In this document: positions 26,096 through 37,380 of the stretch, piece by piece
How positions within the stretch are numbered: the stretch's first letter is position 1
Layout of the letters: every line of letters begins with the position of its first letter
Position numbers and translations under genes: made by a program
The notes under the pieces: generated by a model
The model's database searches: none
Told to the model about the DNA's origin: nothing
What the model saw: the letters and a program-made list of their open reading frames with translations, nothing else
Assembly: GCA_037176705.1 (NCBI GenBank)
Contig: CM073887.1
Location: forward strand, 63,201,001-63,265,000
From: Molossus alvarezi
Taxonomy: Eukaryota; Chordata; Mammalia; Chiroptera; Molossidae
Reading direction: 5' to 3'
DNA length: 64,000 bases

Positions 26096-26262
26096 GAAAA
26101 GAAGGGTTTAGTCAATTGGGGCAAAAGGAAGGAGGTAGAAAGAAAAGAGTGAATGCAGAGGAAGTGAGTGGGGGGCTGATAACCACATCAGAGATAATCT
26201 AGTCAAGAACGATCATGTATATCAGCTCACGTAGATGGGGGGGTTTGCAGGGTGGGGTGTGT
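26096..26262. repeat. Inverted repeat, right arm
   Basis: Reverse-complement partner of 25505-25672. Its outer end lies about 45 bp from the start of the segmental duplication at 26306. Confidence 0.85.
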
Positions 26263-26305
26263 GTATGTGAGAGGCCAGCAGTGGCTCAGGATGCAGCTCT
26301 GTGAC

Positions 26306-27183
<878 letters not shown>

Positions 27184-29834
27184 CTGACAGCGAGAGGCAG
27201 TAAAAACTGACACGTTTTGCATGTCACTTTAAATACCCACTGGGTTGGGTACTTTAATGTCCAGAACAGCGTTTTATGAAGACCTGTGGAAAACAAACTA
27301 CTAAGACAGAAGGAAATGCCCAAGGCACATCTGTAATAGAAACACTGAGGTCCAACTGCTAAATGCGTGCCGGTGAGACAATGGATGAGTAACGTATCTC
27401 ATAAACTCATACAGGTACACTGTAGGTATACTAACTCCACTTCGATGGTCCTGAAGCAGCAAACAGACACCACAAAGGAGCTAAACTACTTTGTGCATAT
27501 ACTAAAAACCACTGAATTGTATACTTAAAAAGAGTGAATTTTAGGATATATGTCTAGAGCTTGCCATTCTCTGGGAGCTCAAAATCAGTGGGATGACCAA
27601 ATCACAGGCCTTTATATTCACTGGAAAAGAAAAGGCTCTATACAAATACTGCTTAAACAATAGCTAGAGGTAATAGTTAATTATAAGTGAAATAGTGTAA
27701 TAACATGGTCAGAGGAAGGTGGCGGCAAAACCCAAGGCAACAGGAAGGAGCTGAGCATCCCTGTGCAATGAGCCCAGCACTGAGACACTTACCCAGGGCT
27801 ATTCAGTTTGTGGTTCCTCCACATAGAAGAACTGGTAGGTTTCAGAGCAGTTAAAAGGAGACTATCAACAAAGGCAACCGAGATTTCTAACTTCCAAAAT
27901 AGGATCCCAAATATAATCCAATCTTCTCTAAATGACTCAGTGACAGCATAATTATGAATATCCATTACTGTGTCTCCTTTTTCTTTTTCCTGCTTCATCG
28001 TTAACACTTCCTTAAGCTGGAGGTTCCTACAAGCACTGTAAGTATGGGAAACTGTCTTCTGTCTCAGGCCAGGAGCACTCTCAAGGGGTTTGGAAGCAGC
28101 TCTCTGAGCACAGAGCTCCCCCCCTGCCACCCTGCAGGGCCTAGGTTTGTGAGACGGGAGGTAAGACTGGCCAGCAGCTATTTAGGTATTTATTTTCCTT
28201 CTGGAAAATGTTCTCTCCATTTTGAAAGAATCATTATCCCATAACACTACATCCTACAGTTGAATTCCCTCTGTTACACAGTCTTTCTGTTTCTATGGAT
28301 AAGCATAATAAGGTAATCCTAAAGAGTGAGTCATCATTAAATCCTGAATTCTCTCCCTCCCCTTTCTGAGCCACCCCTCCTTGAAGTTAGGACTCCTCAG
28401 GCAAGAAGTAAAATGGTACATTCCTAAAGTTTTTGGGGAAGAGCCTAGAAGTGCCAGTACACAAAGTCTAGGAAGGAAGGTGTGAAGTGGGCAGAAGGAA
28501 GGGATAAGGGGAAGGAATGAGGGAAAAAGGAAAGGTATTCATTCTGCTCACTGTCCTTACGTATCTAGAACAGCTGGCATATCCTCCCCATTCCAATACC
28601 TTCTGAACCCCTCGACTGGATAATTCTCCTAAAATCCCTCTATCAATACATTGTGCACCAGCTGATTTCTGGAATGTGGCTCTGGAGCGTGCTCCTACTG
28701 CCGTCACCACACCTACATGGGGAAAGCCCCTGTGACACTCCAGCCAGCCATGGCTTTGCGGTCAGTCACCAAATTCAGAGCGTCACTTAGCCAGAACCAC
28801 GTGACCAATGAACTATCAGCGCCTTCTGTTCTGTTCTCTGGCTTCCAGAGCAGGTCCTTAAGGACCAGGCCACGCCATCTCCTCCCTACATGCCCACAGC
28901 ACCCCAATCTTCTTATTTCCAGGCTATAATTGAGGATTTAGTAAATTTTTGTTGCCTGATCTTATCCTAATCCAACAATACCCATCAAAACAATAAAGAA
29001 GGTGACCAATCAAACCCTTGTGCCTCACCTCTTTTCCTGTGAGCTGATCATTAAGGCTGAAACGTCTCCTTTCCCCTAGCTCTCTCACGCTGAGAATAAA
29101 AGCATCATCTGAGAGGGGAGAAAAATAGTATATACACTATTTTGTCCTTGTGGATAAAGCAAAGGAAATGTAGTTGAGTAACATTAAGAATGTATACTCC
29201 TAAGATTCATTTAAAGGTCACAAAACCATCAAATTTTATAATGCTCTAAAAAATTTTTTTAAAATACTGTTGCCAATTTTTCCACTGGGAAGAGTTTTGG
29301 TACAATTATTCCTGCAAAGAGATGGATGTAGCAACTCTCATGGATTCTCTGCCATCCTGACGTGTAAGTGCACATGCATAGTTTCATACTTTCTTAAAAC
29401 ACAGAGCTTCCAGTGTTATATAGATACATGTGAGTATCTCAGACAAATCATATGTCATCGATAGTACTGATATGAAAAATTCCATTCCCTTATTTATACA
29501 AATTCCCAAGCCACTTTTTGGGCAACAAAGCTGCAAGGAAATATATTCACACGTTCGTGCAAACGTGAGCATTCACTGGAAATTACCACTAGTGTGCCTT
29601 GACTATCACTTCTAAACAATCCTCAAGGTGCACAGAAGCAGATTCTCCCAACTAACAGTAATTTGAGAATTCTGCTGCAAACAAGTGGCTACAGCGCCTT
29701 GAAAGGTAAAATATCTCTTATGGATGAGTGAAAAGAAAACTATATTACTTCCCTTGAACCCGAGTTTCTCATGTGCTACAACTACATCTTTAACAGGGTG
29801 AACGTCCTCTAGGCTCCTTCCCTGGTTCTGACTG
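27184..29834. other. Region upstream of the myosin pseudogene, no exon recognised
   Basis: I searched the minus strand for the preceding motor exon (GLDLQPCIDLIERP) and did not find it, so the copy is truncated here or the exon has decayed. About 27490-27560 looks like the 3' end of an old L1. Confidence 0.45.
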
Positions 29835-29995
29835 CAGTACCTACAAGGCTTATTAAAACACTGATTGCCAGGCCCCACCCCCAGAGTTTCTGATTTAGTT
29901 AAATCTGAGGTGGAGCCCAGTAATTTGCATTTCTAACAAATTCCAAGAGGATGCTGATGCTGCTCGCATGGGACCACACTTTCTGAATCATTGTG
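29835..29995 (+). mobile_element. MER5A-like hAT MITE
   Basis: CAGGCCCCACCCCCAGAGTT, AAATCTGAGGTGGAGCCCAG, AATTTGCATTTCTAACAAAT and GATGCTGATGCTG follow the MER5A order. Confidence 0.65.
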
Positions 29996-30232
29996 CCATA
30001 GTTCCCTGGCTACCATGGTGAACCACTGTTACTAACAGGTATTTGAGGTTAAAAAAAGGGTTGAAAACCAAAGTTCTAGACAAATTCATACCAACATTTA
30101 AAGATTATGCCAACGTTTTGAGGATAATAAACTTGGATAAAACAAACATAAAAAAAAGTGAAAAAAGTCATAAAAATGTAAAATGAAGACTTCTACAAAT
30201 AAAATTGCTAACATAATATATATTGGTTGTCA

Positions 30233-30554
30233 TTAATCCTGATCTGAGGACATTTTTTCATTGATATTTTAAAATAGAATGGAAGGGAGCCCTGGCCAGT
30301 TTGGCTCAGTGGTTAGAGCATAGGCCTGTGGTGCAGAGAGACCTGGGTTCAGTTCCCACTAAGGGCACGTACCTTCGTTGTAGTTTGTCCCCGGCCCTGG
30401 TTGGGTTGTGCGGGAGGCAGTCACTTGAAGTGTCCCTTTCACGTCGATATTTCTCTCTCTCTATCTCTCTTCCTCTCTCTCCCTCCCACTCTATCTAAAC
30501 AAAAAATAAAAACATGTCCCCAGGTGAGGATAAAAAAAAAATGGAAGGGAGGGA

Positions 30555-30609
<55 letters not shown>

Positions 30610-30757
30610 CAATTGGTTGCCTCCTGCACAGTCCGGGTCAACTGGGGCAGGTAATTGAACCTGCAACCCAAGCAGGTGACCTTGACTGGGAATCAAACCA
30701 TCAACCCTTCCACCTGAGGGCCGACACTCTAATTGATGAGGCAAACCAGCCAGGGTT
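30233..30757 (-). mobile_element. Older Ves-type SINE split by a younger one
   Basis: The 3' end (AATCCTGATCTGAGGACATT, 30233-30278) and the body plus head (30541-30757, ending GCAAACCAGCCAGGGT) belong to one minus-strand SINE. It contains a (GA)n tract at about 30557-30606. Confidence 0.88.
30289..30540 (+). mobile_element. Ves-type SINE nested inside a SINE
   Basis: GCCCTGGCCAGTTTGGCTCA to GGTGAGGATAAAAAAAAA. The 10-bp duplication ATGGAAGGGA at 30279-30288 and 30541-30550 marks insertion into the older minus-strand element. Confidence 0.93.
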
Positions 30758-31281
30758 GCTAACACGTTTTTAACTAAACTTGCATTTGCCTTCTTACAGA
30801 AAATATTCTGGACACATGTATAGTCTGAAGAATAGTTTCAAAAGACCATCACCTCTAGGGACTACCTACAAGATAATTAGCAAGTTTTCTGTCTTTCCAA
30901 TTTACACACTAAACACTGCTACAAAGAAGGCATGGCATTGAAGTTGGACTTATCCTAGATTAATTTGCAAACAATCAGATACACACTGCGTCTAAAGGAC
31001 AATCTCTCAAAAGCAAAAATACCCAACTATAACAAAATAACACATTACTCTTATTATCCTTGTCAGATGTTAACTGTATATCCCACACAACACTGAGGAA
31101 ACTGCCTTGCTCCCTGTAGGCACACACACACTTCTTTAACTTTATATCGGGTATGCTTAAATTTAGCAGGTGATTATAAATTAGAATAACTTAGGTCATT
31201 TCTAGAGCAGGTCTTTTTTTTTTTTTAAGTAAATTATGTACTTAAAATTATATTATCAAATCGGTACATTTAAAATTTATT

Positions 31282-31490
31282 AGCCTGGCTGGTGTGACTC
31301 AGTGGTTGAGCGTCAACCCATGGACCAGGAGGTCGCTGGTTTGATTCCCAGTCAGGGCACATGCTGGAGTTGTGGGCCCGATCCCCAGTGGGGGGCATGC
31401 AGGAGGCAGCTAGTCCACGTTCTATCTCACTGATGTTTCTATCTCTTTCTCCCTCTCTTTTCCTCTCTCTCTAAAATCAATAAAATAAAA
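31282..31490 (+). mobile_element. Ves-type SINE (AATAAA-ended subfamily)
   Basis: GCCTGGCTGGTGTGACTCAG to CTAAAATCAATAAAATAAAA. Flanked by AAATTTATTAG-like duplications. Confidence 0.9.
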
Positions 31491-31630
31491 TAAAAAATTT
31501 TATTAGTACTTTATTTGGTGGGGAAATGCTTATAATTTAAGAAAAATTCAGTAAATTGAAAAGGGTTATTACAAAACGTTCCCAGTTTTGCTGGTGGAAA
31601 TTAAATATATACACTTTAAAAAAAGGAACA

Positions 31631-31838
31631 ACCCGGCTGGTGTGGCTTGGTGGTTGAGTATTGACCCATTAACCAAGAGGTCTCAGGTTTGATTCCCAGT
31701 GAGTGCACATGCCAAGGTTGTGGCCCGATGCCCACTGGGGGGCGTGCAGGAGGCAGACAATCAATGTTCTCTCTTATCGATATTTCTATCTCTCTCTCTC
31801 CTTTTTTCTCTCTCTAGAAATCAATAAAGAAAAAATAT
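31631..31838 (+). mobile_element. Ves-type SINE (AATAAA-ended subfamily)
   Basis: CCCGGCTGGTGTGGCTTGG to CTAGAAATCAATAAAGAAAA. Confidence 0.9.
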
Positions 31839-32454
31839 TTTTTAAAAAAAGGACCAGATAATCATGGGTCTTCACTGGGAAATAGGATTACACATCTTTA
31901 CTTTTCTAGAGTTTTCTACAAGTAATTAACCACTGTGAGACTGTTTTCCTGTTCCTTGTTATATAGTAAGCACTCAGCCTAGTCCAAGGAGGGGATCTAT
32001 CTATACCCACTGATCAAATACTATATGAGAGGTTCCTACCCTCATTTTCTCTTCCACAACCCAAAACCTACCATTTTTTCAAATCCTGACCCAAATGACA
32101 CCCTTTCAGAAGTTCTTTTCAGGTCAGTCTCGCAAATGCATCCTTCTCCTTCTCCTAACATCTTGTGCTGCTCATCTGGCATTGTCTTGCCCTCCCCGTG
32201 CATCACCTCAGAGGGCTTAGCAGGTAGTAGGTACTCAAATCATTCTTTAATTGCTAGTGCTCATGAGGCCACTGATGACTTTTTTGTTCACTTTAACTCT
32301 TCACTTGTGATTGCCAAATATGTTGTATGTTTTTCATTCCATTGCACATTTGGGAACCAGTCTTGACAATACTGGCATTTAACAGTGAACCACTCCCAAA
32401 TGCTTTGTCTTGTGGAAAGGATAATATCACACTTTTTTAAAATAGCAAATACTG

Positions 32455-32655
32455 TTGTTATATATCACTAATTATGGCCAGACACTGTTCTAAGCAGGAT
32501 ACATAGATCAACTCTTAATCCTCACAATAGCCCGATGAAGTAGGTACTATCGATATCTTCAGTTTACAGATGAGGAACCTGAGGTACACAGAAAGCCAAA
32601 AACCTGCCCAAGGTCACAGAGCTAACAAGTAGCAGAGCTGAGAGTAAACCCAGAG
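32455..32655 (+). mobile_element. MIR element
   Basis: The classic MIR series is present: CCAGACACTGTTCTAAGCAG, ACTCTTAATCCTCACAATAG, TTTACAGATGAGGAACCTGA, CCCAAGGTCACAGAGCTA, GTAGCAGAGCTGAGA. Confidence 0.85.
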
Positions 32656-34015
32656 AGTTCAGCTCCTGAGTTCATTCTACAACGATGGAAGGTGAGAAGG
32701 AGGAAATTTTGAAGGGCATGATGAACACTATATATTGCTTCTCTACTAAATAAAACCCTAACGATTATGGCTTCAAGAGTACAGGCTCGGTCAATAAACA
32801 CACACAACCTAGGAATGCTTTATATTTTATAGGGCAAAAAAACAGCTACACTTAGAGGGGGGAAAAGAATAATTAGGCACCTCTTTGCAGGAGACATAAA
32901 GATAATCCAAAGGTTCTTGGTATCATTTGAAATAACTGCCTAATTATAGTTAAATCATTTATCTGTGAATGAATTAGCCCCCTACAGAGTCAAAACCCCA
33001 AGGCCTTCATTGGTTTTCAGTGCACACATTCCTGGGCCCCCTCTCACTAGACTATTTTTTGACTTCCAATAAAATGTCACCCAGAAAAGTTCTCAAATGT
33101 CTCTCAGCATCTAGTATAAGTAGATACAAGACAACAATTCAATTTTACAAATATCTCCCATAAAAGCCAAACAAGAATGATGGATAAGTTTTCCATGCTA
33201 GAGCATCCCTATAAGACAGATAAACTAAAACAGAATTGTCCCAATTTGTGTAACCCTACCGTTGAGGTCATCTGCATGATAGAGACGTGCAAGTCTGTTA
33301 ATTTATCAATATTCTGCTTAAGCAAACGAGTACAAATACAAACCAATTGCAAACAAACACAATTGCTGTTCACGGCCTGTACCATCTATCAGTTAATATT
33401 TGTGTTACATATTTAGGAAATGGGAAACCAACGCAAGGAATTTTCATTTATATATGATGAGAAAGTACATAAACTGCAGTCATACATAGTCTTTCACTCT
33501 ACAACATGCCCTTCAAAACTTCCTCCCTCTCATCTTCCATCCAGTCTGTCTTCATTGTAATGATTTCCCAAGGAGCCCAAATAAAAAGCCATCCTCTCAG
33601 GTCACATCCCTTTGCTGCAAAAGCTCGTGCTATATCGCACAAATACACCATATGCTTTCTCCAGATAAGGACAGAGAACTGAATTTAAGGTGCAGAAGTA
33701 AGGAGATGCATAAAATGGCCACTTTTCCAGAAGCTGAGACTGACGGGGCCATACGTAAACACCAAAAGCAAGGGACTAAGAGAATAACTAATAAGGACAG
33801 ATTGATGAAGGAAATAAAACAATAAATAGATTAAAGTTTTCCAGAGTGAATACCATCAAGAATAATTAAGCCTGACTCAAAGAATCCTCAGTTTCAATGT
33901 TCAAAAACAAAACCTCAGCAAAGCCAAAGTTTATATTTAGTATTATGTTATTAAGCTAAAACAGCAGTCTTTCTTTCATTTGCAGTCTGGATATTATACC
34001 CTGACTGCTTCCCCT
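32656..34015. other. Noncoding stretch
   Basis: AT-rich, no exon, RNA gene or confident repeat seen. It ends at a pure C run (about 34022-34037). Confidence 0.5.
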
Positions 34016-34299
34016 ACCCTACCCCCCCCCCCCCCCCTTCCACCAACTGCAGTGATCTTGAAGGGAGCTGCAGAGGACTAAGAAACAGTTAACTGTCAAG
34101 GGCAGAGCCCACCTTACCCAAACCTCCCCAGCTGAGCTCAGACCCACCCAGTGGCCAACTCCTTCCCCACACAAGCCAGCACCCTGTGGCTTCCACTTCC
34201 CTCTGACCCCATTCCTGTTTGATTTTATGGGATCCGGGTGTGACCCCAGATGCACAAGGACAGGAAGACTCTGGCGATCCATTCCCAGATCACTTACAC

Positions 34300-36100
34300 A
34301 ATAAAGGGATCCCAAAGTGAGGGCCGCCCAGCTGCAGCTCGCCCCCGCACATTTCTCGCCTAGCCCCCCTTACCCCTCAAACCGCCAGGGCCTCGCCAGC
34401 GTCCACCTCGGCCCCCACCGGCTACAGAGCACGTTGGAAGAGGCCTCCTCCGGCCCTCCTTCCCCGGAACCAGCGGAGCCCGACCTCCCTCACTCTGGCA
34501 GCCGGCTCCTCAGACCCTCACCCTCCGCGCGCTGTTCCGTTGGTGCGGATCCCCTGCCCTCGGTTCCCTCCAACGAACAGGTCCGGGCACTCCTCGCGCC
34601 TTCGGAGCCGTTGGCGACCTTCCTATTGTACTCAGGGTGCTGGACCCAGCCTAACCCTCAGGAACCCACCAGGGGCCCCTTCTATCTAGGATCTCCCCAT
34701 CCCGAACCGGGATCGCGTTTTCCAGCCAGCCCAGGACTTTCCTCCTGGGAGGCAGGAAGACTAGCGGGACCCCTTAAGACCCTCACCAGGGAACCAGATC
34801 CCCCCCCCCAACCCGTGGGACATTCGACCCCTAACACCGAGTACCAGCTCCTCACACCCCCACACCCAGATCTCCATCCCGAGCCCGAAGGGGCTGTCCT
34901 CCCGTACACGCAGGCCCTGATCCTTGCAGGGGTTTCACTCTCAAGGACCTCCTCCTTCCCTGTCCTTCCCGGGGTCTCTCCATCCACCCGGGTCCTTGCC
35001 GTGATGAATCTACTGCCCTGCAGCACAAATCCTCTGCCCAGATCCCCTCTAGCTTCCCCCCGCTTCGTCTGCGGCTCCGTCCCTGCCGTCCAGAGGCAAC
35101 GGGTCCCCGGGCAGGGCATCCTTCCGTCTCCTACAAAGCGCCCCTGGCCGCCGCACTCGGACGGGACAGCCGCACCTCTCACCTTCAGCGGGAGATGGTG
35201 TTACCGCCAGCGCACGTCGTAGCCGCGACCACAGATACTTGGCCGCAGTCCCAAACCCACCGCTGCCTCGGCCGGGCTTCTGTAGCACTGCTGCTCGGGG
35301 CTGCCCAACCCACCCCCACCCTCAAAGGGCCAGCTCCACGCCCGTGTCCGCCACCCCCAGACCCACTGGAAGGTTTGTGCGCCCATCTCCAAGGGAAGAC
35401 GTTAGCGACGCAAACGAAGCTACCTTCCCGAGTTCTGCTCCCCCACCCACCTGAACTTACGCTCATTGGTTCCCGCTCACAGCCCAGCCCGCCAAATCTT
35501 CAATCTCATAGGCTGATCCGAACGCCCGTCATATATTCCAGGAGGTGCGGCCGGAGTAGTGGCGCGCGATTGGCTGGTTTAGGCAGCTAGGGACAACCGA
35601 GGCTGGGTAGGCGCCGGGGATCCCGAGGGGCAGCGAGTGCGGACAGAGGGGCAGGTGTGCAGTCCCAGGAGCCCGGAGCTCCGCCTGGACGCGACTTGCG
35701 TTGGCGTCCGGCCGCCGCGGCATCTTACTCGAGCGCCTTGCTGCCTGCTCTGCTTGCTGCAGCCCGCGTGTGTGGCAACGGCACCGGCTACCACCACGGA
35801 GTCACGGGCCCCTAGCGCAGCCGGCAGGTGCGGGGCGTGGGCGTGGTCCAGAGAACTTACGTCACCCCCAGGGCTGCAGGGGGTGGAGACCGAGGCCCAA
35901 CAGCTCACCTGCAGTAGGGGAGGGGAGGCAGGGCTGGGGTGCATTTCTGTCCCTGCTACCAACTCTGCTGGGGGCCCCGACCGCGTTCTTCGCTCTGGCC
36001 ACTGGGGACACCCTGGAATACCGGGTTCAACCTGCCCAGGTCTGCTGAGCACCCACTCGGGACAGCTTCCTCCGCTGCCGCAGTTTTAGTGTTTGCCAGG
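34300..36100. promoter_or_regulatory. GC/CpG-rich block, probable CpG-island promoter
   Basis: Base composition changes sharply from AT-rich flanks to GC-rich with many CpGs, densest at about 35100-35850. It contains two ATTGG (CCAAT) boxes (35465-35469 and 35569-35573) and E2F-like CCCGCCAAA (35488-35496). There are also GC-box-like GGGCGTGG sites and a CRE-like TTACGTCAC (35857-35865). This suits a bidirectional or minus-strand promoter. A possible minus-strand first exon ends at 35183 (CTGAAG, then GTGAGA). I do not recognise the gene it serves. No coding exon is evident nearby. Confidence 0.6.
35464..35573. promoter_or_regulatory. CCAAT / E2F-like motif cluster
   Basis: Within about 110 bp there are ATTGGTTCCCGC (CCAAT next to an E2F-like site), CCCGCCAAA, and GCGATTGGCTGG. 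Paired NF-Y sites with E2F-like motifs are common in housekeeping and cell-cycle promoters. This is an inference from motifs only. Confidence 0.45.
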
Positions 36101-37106
36101 GGAGGGACCTTCCTACCCAGCCTCCAGGCTGGACTTAGATTCCAGAAGAATGTGAAACCAGCCGGCCTTGGAAAGAAGACTTGGGAAAAGGACTTCATTC
36201 ACCTCATTCATTCACTCGTTCATTCCTCCATTTATTCGTTCATTCCTCAAATTCCCTAGGTGAGAGGGGCTATGAGGAGGTTCTGTCGGGCTGTCAAATC
36301 GCCTTAGGGCTTGGTGGAATTGAGTAGGTTCCAAGGCAACCAAGTGCAGAGTCCTTCCTGAGGAAGTCTGAATGGGGTCCTGTATTGTCCTTTGTCCTAG
36401 TGCATCTGTTCCCCCACCCCCACCTGCCTGCTGGGCAAGCTGCCCCTTGTCCAGGTGTCTTGTGATTTGGCTCCATTAAGAGGTCTGTCCTTCTTAATGC
36501 AGTCTGCACACCGAGTACAAGTGAATTGCACAACATATGGGAATAGTATTTCTTTTCTGAGTTTTAAAATATTTCTTAGAGACAACCAAAGACTTCATCT
36601 CCAAGGCCTGAATCTCAGCTTTGTAAGCCACCAAAGTCATTTTTGAATGCAGTGTTGTGTGCTTAGAACATCCACATACAAATAGCCCCATTAGCCACTA
36701 CCTGTGGTTTCCTCATATTTTTTTAAATAAATTTTTTATTTATTTTTTTCTTACAGAAATTTTACCTTTTTTACCCCATTGGCACCCCCCTCCCCACTCC
36801 ACCCCCACCCCGTCCCCAGCTGAGTTGTCCATGTCCATTGGTCATGCATACATGCATATAAGTTCTGTGGTTTATCTCTTCCCACCCTCCCACCCCTCCC
36901 CACCCCCTCTTCTGAGGGATGTCAGACTGTGCCCTACTTCCATGTTTCTGGGTCTACTGTATTCCTCAGACTGTTATGTTCATTATATTCCATATATAAG
37001 TGAGATCATGTGGTATTTGTCTTTTTCTGCTTGGCTTCTTTCACTTAGGATAATACTTTCCAGGTCCCTCCATGTCGTCTCAAAGGATAAGAGATCTTTC
37101 TTTCTT

Positions 37107-37368
37107 TCTTTTTTTTTTTTTTTTTTTATCCTCACCCGAGGATATTTTTTTCCATTTTTTGTACAGATAGAGTGGGAGGGAGAGAGAGGAAGGGAGAGAG
37201 AGTGAGAAACATCGACGTGAAGGGACACATCGAGTGGCTGCCACCCGCACGACCAACCAGGGCCGGGGACAAACTGCAACCGAAGTATGTGCCCTTAGCG
37301 GGAACCGAACCCGGGTCTCTCCGGACCGCAGGCCGACGCTCTAACCGCTGAGCCAAACTGGCCAGGGC
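37107..37368 (-). mobile_element. Ves-type SINE inside L1 ORF2
   Basis: A poly-T run, ATCCTCACCCGAGGATATTT to GAGCCAAACTGGCCAGGGC. The target duplication GAGATCTTTCTTTCTT lies at 37091-37106 and again from 37369. Confidence 0.95.
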
Positions 37369-37380
37369 GAGATCTTTCTT

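Noticed and set aside
27789..28130. 113-codon minus-strand ORF considered as the missing upstream myosin motor exon
   Set aside because: Its translation shows none of the motor-domain words expected (such as LQPCIDLIERP), and no flanking splice sites in the right phase.
34317..35222. 301-codon plus-strand ORF, the longest unexplained frame
   Set aside because: It lies in GC-rich promoter-like DNA where stops are rare. The product is low-complexity Pro/Ser/Leu with no domain, overlapping open frames exist on both strands, and the start is not in a special context.
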